Shown: positions 20,709-29,198 of the stretch, piece by piece | How the letters are laid out: the number at the start of each line of letters is the position of its first letter | Numbering within the stretch: position 1 is the first letter of the stretch | From: Pseudomonas pharyngis | Lineage (GTDB): Bacteria > Pseudomonadota > Gammaproteobacteria > Pseudomonadales > Pseudomonadaceae | Reading direction: 5' to 3' | DNA length: 64,000 bases | Assembly: GCF_021602345.1 (NCBI RefSeq) | Contig: NZ_BQID01000011.1 | Span: 1 to 64,000 of the forward strand | The notes under the pieces: generated by a model | What the model was told of the DNA's origin: nothing | The model's database searches: none | What the model saw: only the letters and a program-made list of their open reading frames with translations | Translations under genes and position numbers: made by a program

Positions 20709-21477
20709 ATCTCACGAGCGTCCGGCGGTAATGCTGGTGCTGCATGACGTGGCACCCTCCACGTGGGCCGATTATCGAGGGTTCGTCGAAGCCGTTGACC
20801 GGTTGGGCAACATCCCGATGACGTGGCTGGTGGTCCCGGACTTCCATCGCCACGACGCCCTTGAGGCCCACCCGGAGTTCTGTCGCATGCTCGACGAGCG
20901 CGTCGCCCGCGGCGATGAACTGGCGCTGCACGGCCACTTTCATGAGGACACCGAGCCCGGCCCGCGTACTGCTCGCGACTGGTTCATGCGCCGGGTCTAC
21001 ACCCATGAAGGCGAGTTCTATCAGTTGTCCCGTGAAGCCGCCCTCGCCCGCCTGCGCCCGGGCATCGATCTGTTTCGACGCCACGACTGGCCGCTGCACG
21101 GTTTCGTGGCCCCGGCCTGGTTGATGAGCGCCGGCACGCGCGAAGCACTGCGCGAATTGCCGCTGCGCTACACCAGCGATCCGCAGCATCTTTATCACTT
21201 GCCGGATTTCGCGGCGGTCGAGGCCCCCGGACTGGTGTGGAGCGCGCGCAGTGCCTGGCGTCGCGGTGTGTCAAAGATCGTCAGCGAACAGCGAGAGCAG
21301 CGCTGGCGTCAGGCGCCGGTAATTCGTCTAGGCTTGCACCCGGTGGACATGCGTCACCGCTTTTCCCGGGATTACTGGTGGCGCACCCTTGAACGACTGC
21401 TGGCGGACGGACGCGTGCCCATGACCAAAATCGACTGGCTGACACGCCAGCGCACTCAAGCCGAGCGTGCCGCTTGA
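20701..21477 (+). CDS. DUF2334 polysaccharide-deacetylase-like protein
   Basis: A 258-residue protein of the DUF2334 branch of the carbohydrate esterase 4 fold. It begins with the strand VMLVLHDVAPSTW, where His-Asp are the expected metal ligands, and has LALHGHFHE near residue 80, the second metal motif (HxxxH-like). The late HPVDMRHRFSR supplies a further conserved histidine. No signal peptide is seen, so it should be cytoplasmic. It overlaps the genes on both sides, so it is translationally coupled. A role in trimming acetyl groups from the glycan made by the adjacent transferase is an inference from position. Confidence 0.83.
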   Translation: MAESHERPAVMLVLHDVAPSTWADYRGFVEAVDRLGNIPMTWLVVPDFHRHDALEAHPEFCRMLDERVARGDELALHGHFHEDTEPGPRTARDWFMRRVYTHEGEFYQLSREAALARLRPGIDLFRRHDWPLHGFVAPAWLMSAGTREALRELPLRYTSDPQHLYHLPDFAAVEAPGLVWSARSAWRRGVSKIVSEQREQRWRQAPVIRLGLHPVDMRHRFSRDYWWRTLERLLADGRVPMTKIDWLTRQRTQAERAA

Positions 21478-22472
21478 GTCGCGGCATTCTGCTGCTGATC
21501 GGCCTGCTGGTGGCCGTGGCGGTTCCTGTCCTGCTCGGCGGCGGCGAGACCTGGGAGCGCCTGCAGGCTTTCCCGCTGAATTGGCTGTTGATCATGTTCG
21601 CCATGGTGCTGCTGTGCTGGGGCATCAACACCCTGCGCCTGCGGCTGCTGCTCGGCGATCAGCGAGACCGGGTCACGCCCGTGAAAAGCCTCGGGGTGGT
21701 GATGGCGGCCGAATTCGCCTGGTGCGCCACGCCCGGCGGCAGCGGAGGGCCGTTGACGATCATGGCGCTACTGGCGCGCAGCGGCGTGCGCCCGGCCCGG
21801 GGCAGCGCCGTGTTTGCGATGGATCAGTTGAGCGATCTGCTGTTTTTTCTCTGCGCCCTGAGCGGAATTCTGATCTACGCGCTGTTCCAGCATCTGAGCG
21901 ATCGTATGGAATGGCTGCTGATTGTCAGCGCCGTGTCATTGTCCGGGGGCTTGCTGAGCTGCATATTGGTCGCGCGCTATCACCGCCGTTTGATCCGCTT
22001 GAGCGGACGACTGCTGGCCGGGATGAACATCGAACCGCGAACTCGACGGCGCTGGGCGCGGCAGTTACTGCACTTTCTGGCAGCTTTCACCGATGCGCTG
22101 AAGTTGCCCTGGGCGACATTGATCAAGGTGTTCGTCCTGACCTGCGTGCATTGGTCGCTGCGATACAGCGTGCTGTATCTGGCGTTGCGCGGGCTGGGGA
22201 CGGATGTGCAGTGGGCCTGGACCTTTCTGATCCAGATGCTTTCGCTGGGAGCGGGGCAATTCAGCCTGTTGCCGGGCGGTGCCGGTGCAGCGGAATTGAC
22301 CTCGGCGGCGCTGCTGGCGCCGATGGTCGGCAAGTCCACCGCGGCGGCGGCGATCCTGATCTGGCGGGTGGTGACGTATTACTTCTATCTGCTGGTGGGT
22401 GGCCCGGTGTTTCTATTGATGCTGGGCCGGCCGTTGCTGAAAAAGCTGCTGAGCGTCAGACAGGCTTCTTGA
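21474..22472 (+). CDS. UPF0104 / lysylphosphatidylglycerol synthase-type membrane protein
   Basis: A 332-residue integral membrane protein with about eight hydrophobic helices, starting with LLLIGLLVAVAVPVLL and ending with YYFYLLVGGPVFLLML. Landmarks of the UPF0104 (flippase-like) family are AEFAWCATPGGSGGPLTIMAL near residue 80 and LSLGAGQFSLLPGGAGAAE near 255. Relatives are the membrane half of MprF and AglD. It starts at a TTG that overlaps the deacetylase stop. It may move or build the lipid-linked product of the operon. Its 3' end overlaps a small convergent gene by 17 bases. Confidence 0.85.
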   Translation: MSRGILLLIGLLVAVAVPVLLGGGETWERLQAFPLNWLLIMFAMVLLCWGINTLRLRLLLGDQRDRVTPVKSLGVVMAAEFAWCATPGGSGGPLTIMALLARSGVRPARGSAVFAMDQLSDLLFFLCALSGILIYALFQHLSDRMEWLLIVSAVSLSGGLLSCILVARYHRRLIRLSGRLLAGMNIEPRTRRRWARQLLHFLAAFTDALKLPWATLIKVFVLTCVHWSLRYSVLYLALRGLGTDVQWAWTFLIQMLSLGAGQFSLLPGGAGAAELTSAALLAPMVGKSTAAAAILIWRVVTYYFYLLVGGPVFLLMLGRPLLKKLLSVRQAS

Positions 22473-22632
22473 GGTCATCCTCTTCGTCCTTGAGCTGTTC
22501 CCACAGTTCGGCAGCACCGGGAAACTCCGTACCGTCCTCCGGGCTCAGGTCATCCGGGTCATAACGACTCAGGCAGCCTTCGCCCAGGGTGGCGGGTGCC
22601 TTGGAAGTGGCTTTGTCCAGTGGATCGCTCAT
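22456..22632 (-). CDS. Small acidic hypothetical protein
   Basis: A 58-residue ORF starting MSDPLDKATSKAPATLGEGC and ending LKKPV. It is very acidic toward the end (a run of Glu/Asp near residues 45-53) and has a single cysteine. A GAGGAA ribosome site lies eight bases before the ATG, and codon choice matches the surroundings, so I take it as real. It has no membrane segment or known domain. It lies downstream of purU on the same strand, after a palindromic REP, and overlaps the 3' end of the UPF0104 gene on the other strand. Confidence 0.7.
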   Translation of the reverse strand: MSDPLDKATSKAPATLGEGCLSRYDPDDLSPEDGTEFPGAAELWEQLKDEEDDLKKPV

Positions 22633-22653
22633 CGGTCATTCCTCACGGTCCAT

Positions 22654-22686
22654 GGATCGCTCCCACGCTCTGCGTGGGAGCGATCC
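22654..22686. repeat. Palindromic REP-type repeat
   Basis: GGATCGCTCCCACGC and GCGTGGGAGCGATCC form a perfect 15-base inverted repeat around TCT. The core CCCACGCTCTGCGTGGG recurs at 53528-53546, so it is a dispersed repeat. It could also form a transcript hairpin between purU and the 58-residue ORF. Confidence 0.82.
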
Positions 22687-22690
22687 TGAA

Positions 22691-23539
22691 TCAGAACACC
22701 ACGGTCTTGTTGCCGTGCACCAGCACGCGGTCTTCCAGGTGATAACGCAGGCCACGGGCCAGCACCATCTTCTCGACGTCACGGCCAAAACGCACCATGT
22801 CTTCGATACTGTCGCTGTGGCTGACACGCACCACGTCCTGCTCGATGATCGGGCCGGCATCCAGCTCTTCGGTCACGTAGTGGCAGGTCGCACCGATCAG
22901 CTTCACGCCGCGCATCGAAGCCTGATGGTACGGCTTGGCACCGACGAACGACGGCAGGAAGCTGTGGTGAATGTTGATGACCTTGTGCGCGTATTCGCGG
23001 CACATGTCCGGCGGCAGGATCTGCATGTAGCGCGCCAGCACCACCACTTCGGCGTCGTGCTGCTTGACCAGACGCGACACTTCATCGAAGGCCGGTTGCT
23101 TGTCCTGCGGATTGACCGGCACGTGGTAATAAGGAATGCCATGCCACTCGACCATGCTGCGCAGGTCGTCGTGGTTGGAAATCACGCAGGAGATCTCGCA
23201 ATCCAGCTCGTCGCTGTGCCAGCGGTGCAGCAGATCAGCCAGGCAGTGGGATTCGCGGCTGGCCATCAGCACCACGCGTTTTTTCTGCTCGGTGTCGGTG
23301 ATGCGCCAGTCCATCGAGAACTCTTCGGCGATCGGTGCAAACTTCTCGCGCAACACCTCGATACCGAAAGGCAGGGAATCGGCACGGATTTCGTGACGCA
23401 TGAAGAACCAGCCGACCTGGTTATCCGAGTGGTGGCTCGCTTCGGTGATCCAGCCATTGTGGGCCGCCAGAAAGTTACTGACTTTGGCAACGATGCCAAC
23501 GCGGTCCGGGCAAGAAATCACCAACCGAAAAGTGCGCAT
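22691..23539 (-). CDS. purU: Formyltetrahydrofolate deformylase
   Basis: PurU of 282 residues, normal length. It hydrolyses 10-formyltetrahydrofolate to formate and tetrahydrofolate, balancing one-carbon pools and feeding PurT. Residues about 1-80 form an ACT regulatory domain (RLVISCPDRVGIVAKVSNFL). Residues about 85-282 form the formyltransferase-like catalytic domain with HHSFLPSFVGAKPYHQA and TEELDAGPIIEQDVVRV, which hold the catalytic Asn/His/Asp set. The start is the ATG at 23539 (MRTFRLVIS); the frame upstream lacks family similarity. It is divergent from mvaT. Confidence 0.95.
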   Translation of the reverse strand: MRTFRLVISCPDRVGIVAKVSNFLAAHNGWITEASHHSDNQVGWFFMRHEIRADSLPFGIEVLREKFAPIAEEFSMDWRITDTEQKKRVVLMASRESHCLADLLHRWHSDELDCEISCVISNHDDLRSMVEWHGIPYYHVPVNPQDKQPAFDEVSRLVKQHDAEVVVLARYMQILPPDMCREYAHKVINIHHSFLPSFVGAKPYHQASMRGVKLIGATCHYVTEELDAGPIIEQDVVRVSHSDSIEDMVRFGRDVEKMVLARGLRYHLEDRVLVHGNKTVVF

Positions 23540-23878
23540 GAGGGGGAAACTCCAGAACTTCGCAAAGGCCGCCATTCTAGCGACTGCGCGGGAAAACTGC
23601 AGTATTGATGACCCAAGGAGCCTCACCGCAGCCCGTCGCAGCTTTTTTGACGCGCGTAAACGCCAGAATGATGGCGTTGCAATAGCCATGCTTGAACAGA
23701 GCTGTGTGAATATCTGTGAAGACTCCATCACAATATTTAACTGAACATTCAATTCAGGGCTTTTCAACGTAACTAATTCAAATAAAAACCCCGGTTAAAT
23801 GTTTACTTGATGAAACAGCCTGACTATTATTGCCGCACTGTCCCCTGCCATCGCGCACTCCCACATAAGGTAGTAATC
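23540..23878. other. Divergent promoter region between purU and mvaT
   Basis: About 340 bases, AT-rich toward mvaT. It holds the mvaT promoter listed separately. No gene is seen. The AT-rich stretch at 23720-23810 would suit binding by MvaT itself (autoregulation), but this is inference. Confidence 0.5.
23802..23830 (+). promoter_or_regulatory. Probable sigma-70 promoter of mvaT
   Basis: TTTACT (23802-23807) and TATTAT (23825-23830) are separated by 17 bases. They match four and five of six consensus positions. Transcription would start near 23837, about 40 bases before the ATG. Confidence 0.6.
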
Positions 23879-24256
23879 ATGTCCTTGATCAACGAATATC
23901 GTGCCACCGAAGAAGCTATCAAAGAGCTGCAAGCCCGTTTGAAGAACCTGTCGCAAGACGACAAACTGCAAGCCGAGCTGGAATTCGAAGGCAAACTGCG
24001 CACACTGATGGGCGAATATTCCAAATCCCTGCGCGACATCATCGCGCTGCTGGATCCAGAGTCCAAAACCAAGGCTCCACGTGGCGGCGCAGCCAAAACT
24101 ACCGGCACCAAGCGTGCTCGCAAAGTTAAGCAATACAAGAACCCGCACAACGGCGAAGTCATCGAAACCAAAGGTGGCAACCACAAAACTCTGAAAGAGT
24201 GGAAAGCCAAGTGGGGCGGTGACGTGGTTGAAGGCTGGGCTACCCTGCTGGGCTAA
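23879..24256 (+). CDS. mvaT: H-NS-like nucleoid protein MvaT
   Basis: MvaT of 125 residues, the pseudomonad functional counterpart of H-NS that silences AT-rich, often foreign, DNA. The N-terminal half is a coiled-coil oligomerisation region (SLINEYRATEEAIKELQARL). The C-terminal half has the DNA-binding domain with KQYKNPHNGEVIETKGGNHK, including the lysine network and the Gly-Gly-Asn loop used in place of the H-NS AT-hook. The ATG at 23879 is preceded by AAGG; the frame extends upstream, but that part is the promoter. The gene is monocistronic. The Tc island in this same window is a plausible silencing target (inference). Confidence 0.95.
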   Translation: MSLINEYRATEEAIKELQARLKNLSQDDKLQAELEFEGKLRTLMGEYSKSLRDIIALLDPESKTKAPRGGAAKTTGTKRARKVKQYKNPHNGEVIETKGGNHKTLKEWKAKWGGDVVEGWATLLG

Positions 24257-24291
24257 GCCGCAACCCTTGTCGCAGAGCGCTTCTGTGATAC

Positions 24292-24322
24292 AAAAAACGC
24301 CAGCGAACGCTGGCGTTTTTTT
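24292..24322 (+). terminator. mvaT terminator
   Basis: A perfect stem AAAAAACGCCAGCG / CGCTGGCGTTTTTTT with a two-base apex, 35 bases after the mvaT stop. The flanking A run means it can also act on the convergent sbcB transcript. Confidence 0.92.
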
Positions 24323-24356
24323 ATGCCCGACATTCAAGCGCCGGACATGTTCGATT

Positions 24357-25787
24357 TCAAAGATTCAAACGTTTGCGCAATGCCTGGACATAGTTCTGCC
24401 ATTCAACCAGCACCTCGGCCTGCATCGGCGCAGCACTAACCCGCCATTGCTCCATGGCCTCGGCAAAAGATTGCAAGGTATTAGGCGCCCCCCACTCCGG
24501 CTCGGACAGGCGTTGCCGACAAAAGATTTTCCAGCGCTCTTGCTCTTCGAAATTCAACGTATCGGGAAAGTTACGTGCTCGATATCGAAACAACAATTCA
24601 GGCAAACGTTCGTCATCGAACGGCCATTGCTCTCGCGCCAATTGAGCAGGATCGGTCGCCCTCACTTGCTCACATAAACGACGATCGCGATCACCGATAA
24701 ATCCGTTGTACAACTGTTGTTCGGGATCTTCACTCGAGGTGAAATCTTCGCTGGCATAAATCGCCGAGACTTTATCTTTCCAAACTTGTTGTGCGTCACT
24801 TAGTCGCAAGGCACGTGCCTGATACAACGCCATGTCCAGACCCAGACGCTGTTGATCTTCAGCACGCAGCACCGCCAACGGCGCCACCACCGGGCACTTG
24901 TTGATGTGAATGAGTTTGAGCGGCACCGGCAACTCGCCTTCGGCCAGGTCGTCACGCCGGGTATACAGGCGCTGACGCAAAGTTTCGGCATCCAGGTCGA
25001 GCAGCCCCTGCGGATCCAGGTGCAGATCACAAACGATCAACGCGTTCTTGTTGCGTGGGTGCCAGGCCAGCGGCAGCACCACGCCGATATAACTGCGCGC
25101 GGCCGAGAAGCGGCCGGAAATGTGCACTATCGGCTGCAACAGACGAATCTGGTCCATGACCTTCTGTTTGCTGCGCAACTGGAACAGCCAGTCATACAGC
25201 CTCGGCTGCTTCTGGCGGATCAACCGGGCCAGGGCAATCGTGGCGCGAACATCCGACAAGGCTTCGTGAGCATTGCCGTGATCGATGCCATTGGCGGCGG
25301 TCAGGCGTTCGAGCTTGAGCGTCACCCGGCCTTCATCATCGGTCGGCCAGACCAGGCCATCGGGGCGCAATGCGTAGGCGGCGCGCACCACATCGATCAA
25401 GTCCCAGCGACTGTTGCCGCCCTGCCATTCACGGGCGTAGGGATCGAAAAAGTTGCGGTACAGGCTGTAGCGGGTCATTTCGTCGTCGAAGCGCAGGGTG
25501 TTGTACCCGGCGCCGCAAGTGCCGGGAGCCGCGAGTTGGGCGTGGACCCGGGTCATGAAGTCGGCTTCGCTCAAGCCTTGCTCGGCGAGGCGGCTCGGCG
25601 TGATCCCGGTGATCGCACACGCCGCCGGGTGCGGCAAGATGTCTTCGCTGGGCTGGCAGTAGAGATTGACCGGCGCATCGATTTCGTTGAGTTCATGGTC
25701 GGTGCGGATCCCGGCCACCTGCAACGGGCGGTCGCATCGGGGATTGATGCCGGTGGTTTCGTAGTCGTACCAGAAGATGGAAGTCAC
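24357..25787 (-). CDS. sbcB: Exodeoxyribonuclease I
   Basis: SbcB/ExoI of 476 residues, a processive 3'-5' exonuclease on single-stranded DNA used in recombination and mismatch repair. The DEDDh exonuclease motifs are complete: FWYDYETTG at the N-terminus, YNTLRFDDEM near residue 95, and HEALSDVRATIALARL near 175 with the catalytic His and Asp. The SH3-like and C-terminal helical regions follow (LLFRYRARNFPDTLNFEE). Length matches the E. coli enzyme. It converges with mvaT and is divergent from the RDD operon. Confidence 0.95.
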   Translation of the reverse strand: MTSIFWYDYETTGINPRCDRPLQVAGIRTDHELNEIDAPVNLYCQPSEDILPHPAACAITGITPSRLAEQGLSEADFMTRVHAQLAAPGTCGAGYNTLRFDDEMTRYSLYRNFFDPYAREWQGGNSRWDLIDVVRAAYALRPDGLVWPTDDEGRVTLKLERLTAANGIDHGNAHEALSDVRATIALARLIRQKQPRLYDWLFQLRSKQKVMDQIRLLQPIVHISGRFSAARSYIGVVLPLAWHPRNKNALIVCDLHLDPQGLLDLDAETLRQRLYTRRDDLAEGELPVPLKLIHINKCPVVAPLAVLRAEDQQRLGLDMALYQARALRLSDAQQVWKDKVSAIYASEDFTSSEDPEQQLYNGFIGDRDRRLCEQVRATDPAQLAREQWPFDDERLPELLFRYRARNFPDTLNFEEQERWKIFCRQRLSEPEWGAPNTLQSFAEAMEQWRVSAAPMQAEVLVEWQNYVQALRKRLNL

Positions 25788-25886
25788 GGGCGGTTCCTGA
25801 ACTGAAGATCGGCAAAGTCTAGGCGTTCGACCGCGGTCGCGGCCAGCACCGCATCATTCAGTCACCTTTGGTTGAAGGATGTGTAT

Positions 25887-25900
25887 GACATAGTTATGTC
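25887..25900. promoter_or_regulatory. Palindrome before the RDD-MoxR operon
   Basis: GACATAGTTATGTC is a perfect six-base inverted repeat around GT, 67 bases before the first gene of the operon, in the sbcB/RDD divergent region. It has the size of a dimeric regulator site. No regulator is known to me. Confidence 0.3.
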
Positions 25901-25967
25901 GTTTCCCCCCGAGAGGCTGCTAGCATCGGACGCACTTGCATCCCGATCCGGCAACATCAGGTAGCCC

Positions 25968-26693
25968 ATGCTCGAGACCACAGCACCGCCAAGGAAAGCA
26001 CCGCTGGCCCCGCCACTGGACACACGGCATCAGGTCGAAACGCCGGAAGGCATCGACCTGCCGCTGCGTCCCGCCGGCCTGATGGTGCGCGCCGTGGCGT
26101 TCACCATTGATCTGGGGTTGCGCGGGCTGATCCTGGGCTTGCTGCTCATGGTGCTGGCGCTGCTCGGCAAACTCGGTATCGGCCTGGGCTCACTGCTGCT
26201 GTTCGTGGTGAGCTGGTGGTACATGGTGTTGTTCGAAGTACTGCGTCAAGGCCGTTCGCCGGGCAAGCAATGGATGGGCTTGCGAGTGGTGCACGACGAT
26301 GGCACGCCGGTCGGCTGGTCGGCTTCCCTGCTGCGCAACCTGCTGCGATTTGTCGACCTGATGCCGTTCGGCTATTTCCTCGGTGCGATCAGTTGCCTGC
26401 AACACCCGACCTTCAAACGCCTCGGCGACATCGCGGCCGGCACGCTGGTGATCTACAGCGAACGCTCGCTCATGCGTCCACAGTTGCCCGAGGCCGAACC
26501 CCGTCGTTCGCCGATCCCGCTGACCCTGACTGAACAACGCGCCCTGCTCGCCTTCGCCGAGCGCCAGGGCGAACTGTCGACGGCGCGGGTCAACGAACTC
26601 GCTGCCTTGCTGGCCCAGCCGCTGCACATCAGTGCGCCGAAAGCAGTCGGTGAACTCAACGGCATCGCTCGCGGCCTGTTGGGGCCGACATGA
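25968..26693 (+). CDS. RDD-family membrane protein
   Basis: A 241-residue protein with an RDD domain (about residues 30-165): VRAVAFTIDLGLRGLILGLLL carries the Arg and Asp of the family name, followed by hydrophobic helices near 65-85 and 120-140 and the GKQWMGLRVV loop. The C-terminal 70 residues are soluble and helical. RDD proteins are proposed transporters or antiporters, but function is unproven here. It is the first of six tightly linked genes and overlaps the next by four bases. Confidence 0.85.
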   Translation: MLETTAPPRKAPLAPPLDTRHQVETPEGIDLPLRPAGLMVRAVAFTIDLGLRGLILGLLLMVLALLGKLGIGLGSLLLFVVSWWYMVLFEVLRQGRSPGKQWMGLRVVHDDGTPVGWSASLLRNLLRFVDLMPFGYFLGAISCLQHPTFKRLGDIAAGTLVIYSERSLMRPQLPEAEPRRSPIPLTLTEQRALLAFAERQGELSTARVNELAALLAQPLHISAPKAVGELNGIARGLLGPT

Positions 26694-27667
26694 AGCAAAG
26701 CCTTTTCGAATCCTGCCACAAGGCCGAATGGGAGCGTTTCAGCCTCGCCCTCGAACGTCTGGAACGGGGCAAGGACACTTCGCAGGTGGCGGAATTTCCC
26801 AAGGCTTATCGGCGACTCTGCCAGCATCTGGCCCTGGCGCAGGACCGTGGCTACAGCAGTTTTCTGGTCGACTCCTTGCAACAGTTGGTGCTGCGCGGTC
26901 ATCAACAACTTTACCGTCATCGCAGCCAGCTCGGCGCTAACGTGCTGGGTTTCATCCTGGCCGGTTTTCCACAATTGGTGCGCGCCGAATGGCGCTTCGT
27001 ACTCGCCGCCGCCGTGCTGTTCTTCGGCAGCCTGGCCGGTTTCGGTTTGCTGGTGTTCCTGTTTCCGGAGCTGGTCTACAACCTGATCCCCGCCGATCAG
27101 GTGCGCGAGATGCAGAGCATGTACGACCCCGCCGCCGGCCATCTCGAGCGTTCGGCCGAACGCGCGGCGAGCGAAGACTGGGTGATGTTCGGCTACTACA
27201 TCATGCACAACATCGGCATCGCCTTTCAGACCTTCGCCAGCGGTTTGCTGCTGGGAGTGGGCAGTGCGTTTTTCCTGTTCTACAACGGGTTGATCATCGG
27301 CGCGGTGGCCGGACACTTGAGCGAGATTGGCTTCGGCCAGACCTTCTGGTCGTTCGTGATCGGACACGGTGCGTTCGAACTCAGCGCCATCGCCCTGGCC
27401 GGTGCGGCAGGACTGAAACTGGGTTGGGCGTTGATCGCGCCGGGACGCCTGACACGAATCGAAGCCCTGCAGATTGCGGCGCGCCAGAGCATCCTGCTGA
27501 TCTGCGGCGTGATGCTGTTTCTGTTGATCGCGGCGTTTATCGAAGCCTACTGGTCGTCGCGCACCGGGGTTTCGCCGCAGACCAAATACCTGGTCGGCGC
27601 CGGGCTCTGGCTCGGCGTGGCGATCTATCTGCTGTTCGCCGGAAGGACCCGTCATGCGCCTGAGTGA
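26690..27667 (+). CDS. Stage II sporulation protein M-type membrane protein
   Basis: A 325-residue integral membrane protein of the SpoIIM/DUF95 family. A soluble N-terminal part of about 95 residues is followed by about six hydrophobic helices, starting with FVLAAAVLFFGSLAGFGLL. The core YIMHNIGIAFQTFASGLLLG and the IGHGAFELSAIALAGAAGL segment are family hallmarks. In this non-sporulating organism the protein belongs to the MoxR-associated operon, where SpoIIM-like, RDD, DUF4129 and DUF58 proteins recur together. Start and stop overlap both neighbours. Confidence 0.87.
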   Translation: MKQSLFESCHKAEWERFSLALERLERGKDTSQVAEFPKAYRRLCQHLALAQDRGYSSFLVDSLQQLVLRGHQQLYRHRSQLGANVLGFILAGFPQLVRAEWRFVLAAAVLFFGSLAGFGLLVFLFPELVYNLIPADQVREMQSMYDPAAGHLERSAERAASEDWVMFGYYIMHNIGIAFQTFASGLLLGVGSAFFLFYNGLIIGAVAGHLSEIGFGQTFWSFVIGHGAFELSAIALAGAAGLKLGWALIAPGRLTRIEALQIAARQSILLICGVMLFLLIAAFIEAYWSSRTGVSPQTKYLVGAGLWLGVAIYLLFAGRTRHAPE

Positions 27668-29198
27668 CGCCACCGTGGCGATCCGTCCGCGCACCACCTG
27701 GGAAGCCATGGACCTGGGCGTGCTCATGAGCCAGCAGCACCGGCGCCTGCTGATGACCAGTTGGGCCCTCGTCACCCTGCCGCTGTTCGCAATACTCAGC
27801 CTGTTGCTGTGGGATTCACCGTCACTCGCCGTGTTCATCTTCTGGTGGCTGAAACCGGCTTACGAGCGCCTGCCGCTGTACATCCTGTCCAAGGCACTGT
27901 TCGGCGAAACACCCACCTTGAAACAGGCCTTGCGCCAATGGCCGCGCCTGCTCAAGCCGCAACTGCTCGCCAGCCTGACCTGGCGTCGCTTCAGCCTGAG
28001 CCGCAGCTTCCTGCTGCCCGTGCTGCAACTCGAAGGCCTCGACGGCACCGCTCGCCAACAGCGTTTACAGGTGCTGCTGCGACGCAATGCCGGCGCCGCG
28101 CAATGGCTGACGATCATCGGTGTGCATCTGGAAACGGCGCTGTGGATCGGCCTGATGGTGTTGTTCTATCTGCTACTGCCGCAACGGGTCGAAACCGATT
28201 GGGACTGGCAAAGCCTGATCTTCGCGGCCGACTACGAATGGCGCTGGCTGGAGCATCTGACCAATGCGTTCTATGCGTTGATCCTGGTGATCTGGGGGCC
28301 GGTGTATGTCGCCTGCGGATTCAGCTTGTATCTGAACCGCCGCACCGTCCTCGAAGCGTGGGACATCGAACTGGTGTTCCGCCGCTTGCGCCAGCGTTTG
28401 AACAGCAGCGCAATCGGCTTGCTGCTGGCGGTGTGTCTGCTGTTGCCGGGGTTGCCCTCAGCCTGGGCTGCCGAGCCTGCCACAGCTCCGGATGCACCGC
28501 GGCTGTTGAACCAGCCACTGACCAGCGAGGCATCACGCGACAGCATCAAGGCCTTGCTCGAACAACCGCCGTTCAAGAACAAGGAAACCGTCACCCGTTA
28601 TCGCTTCGGCGAAGATCCCGCTGCTGCCGAAAAAACCAGGGAAGGCGAGGCACCGCAATGGTTGAAAACCCTGCTTGGCTGGCTGGACGGCCGACACCTC
28701 GACGGCCTGGCCAAGGCGATCGAAGTCGTGCTGTGGGGCGCGGTGATCGCCGGACTCAGTTGGCTGCTCTGGCGCTACCGGGATTTTCTGCAAACGTTCG
28801 TCAGCCGCCGTCCGCACCTGCCCGAACAGATAAAAAGGCCCTTGCCGCAACAGGCCTTTGGTCTGGACCTGCAAAAGGAAAGCCTGCCAGATGACATCGC
28901 CAGCCACGCGGAACAGCTCTGGCAAACCGAGCCGCGCGCGGCATTGGGCTTGCTGTATCGGGCGTTGCTCAGTCATCTGCTTCACGAATTCAACCTGACC
29001 TTGAAACCCGCCGACACCGAAAACGAAGTGCTGGCCCGGATCGAACAGTTGCAGCGCCCGGATCTGCTCACTTATAGCCGTCACCTCACCGGTCACTGGC
29101 AGAACATGGCCTACGGGCACCGCGTGCCGGCGGCGCATCTGCAACAGGAATTGTGTGATGGCTGGCGGTCCCTGTTCGGCCACGGAGTTGCCCGTTGA
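27654..29198 (+). CDS. DUF4129-containing membrane protein
   Basis: A 514-residue protein with membrane helices near residues 35-60, 155-175 and 205-225. A hydrophobic stretch near 258-275 ends in PSAWAAEP, like a signal-anchor or cleavage site. A further helix lies near 358-378 (VVLWGAVIAGLSWLLW), and the C-terminal domain of about 130 residues matches DUF4129 (PRAALGLLYRALLSHLLHEF, then AENEV-like residues). DUF4129 domains accompany MoxR operons and transglutaminase proteins. It overlaps the SpoIIM gene by 14 bases and the next gene by four. The biochemical role is unknown. Confidence 0.82.
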   Translation: MRLSDATVAIRPRTTWEAMDLGVLMSQQHRRLLMTSWALVTLPLFAILSLLLWDSPSLAVFIFWWLKPAYERLPLYILSKALFGETPTLKQALRQWPRLLKPQLLASLTWRRFSLSRSFLLPVLQLEGLDGTARQQRLQVLLRRNAGAAQWLTIIGVHLETALWIGLMVLFYLLLPQRVETDWDWQSLIFAADYEWRWLEHLTNAFYALILVIWGPVYVACGFSLYLNRRTVLEAWDIELVFRRLRQRLNSSAIGLLLAVCLLLPGLPSAWAAEPATAPDAPRLLNQPLTSEASRDSIKALLEQPPFKNKETVTRYRFGEDPAAAEKTREGEAPQWLKTLLGWLDGRHLDGLAKAIEVVLWGAVIAGLSWLLWRYRDFLQTFVSRRPHLPEQIKRPLPQQAFGLDLQKESLPDDIASHAEQLWQTEPRAALGLLYRALLSHLLHEFNLTLKPADTENEVLARIEQLQRPDLLTYSRHLTGHWQNMAYGHRVPAAHLQQELCDGWRSLFGHGVAR

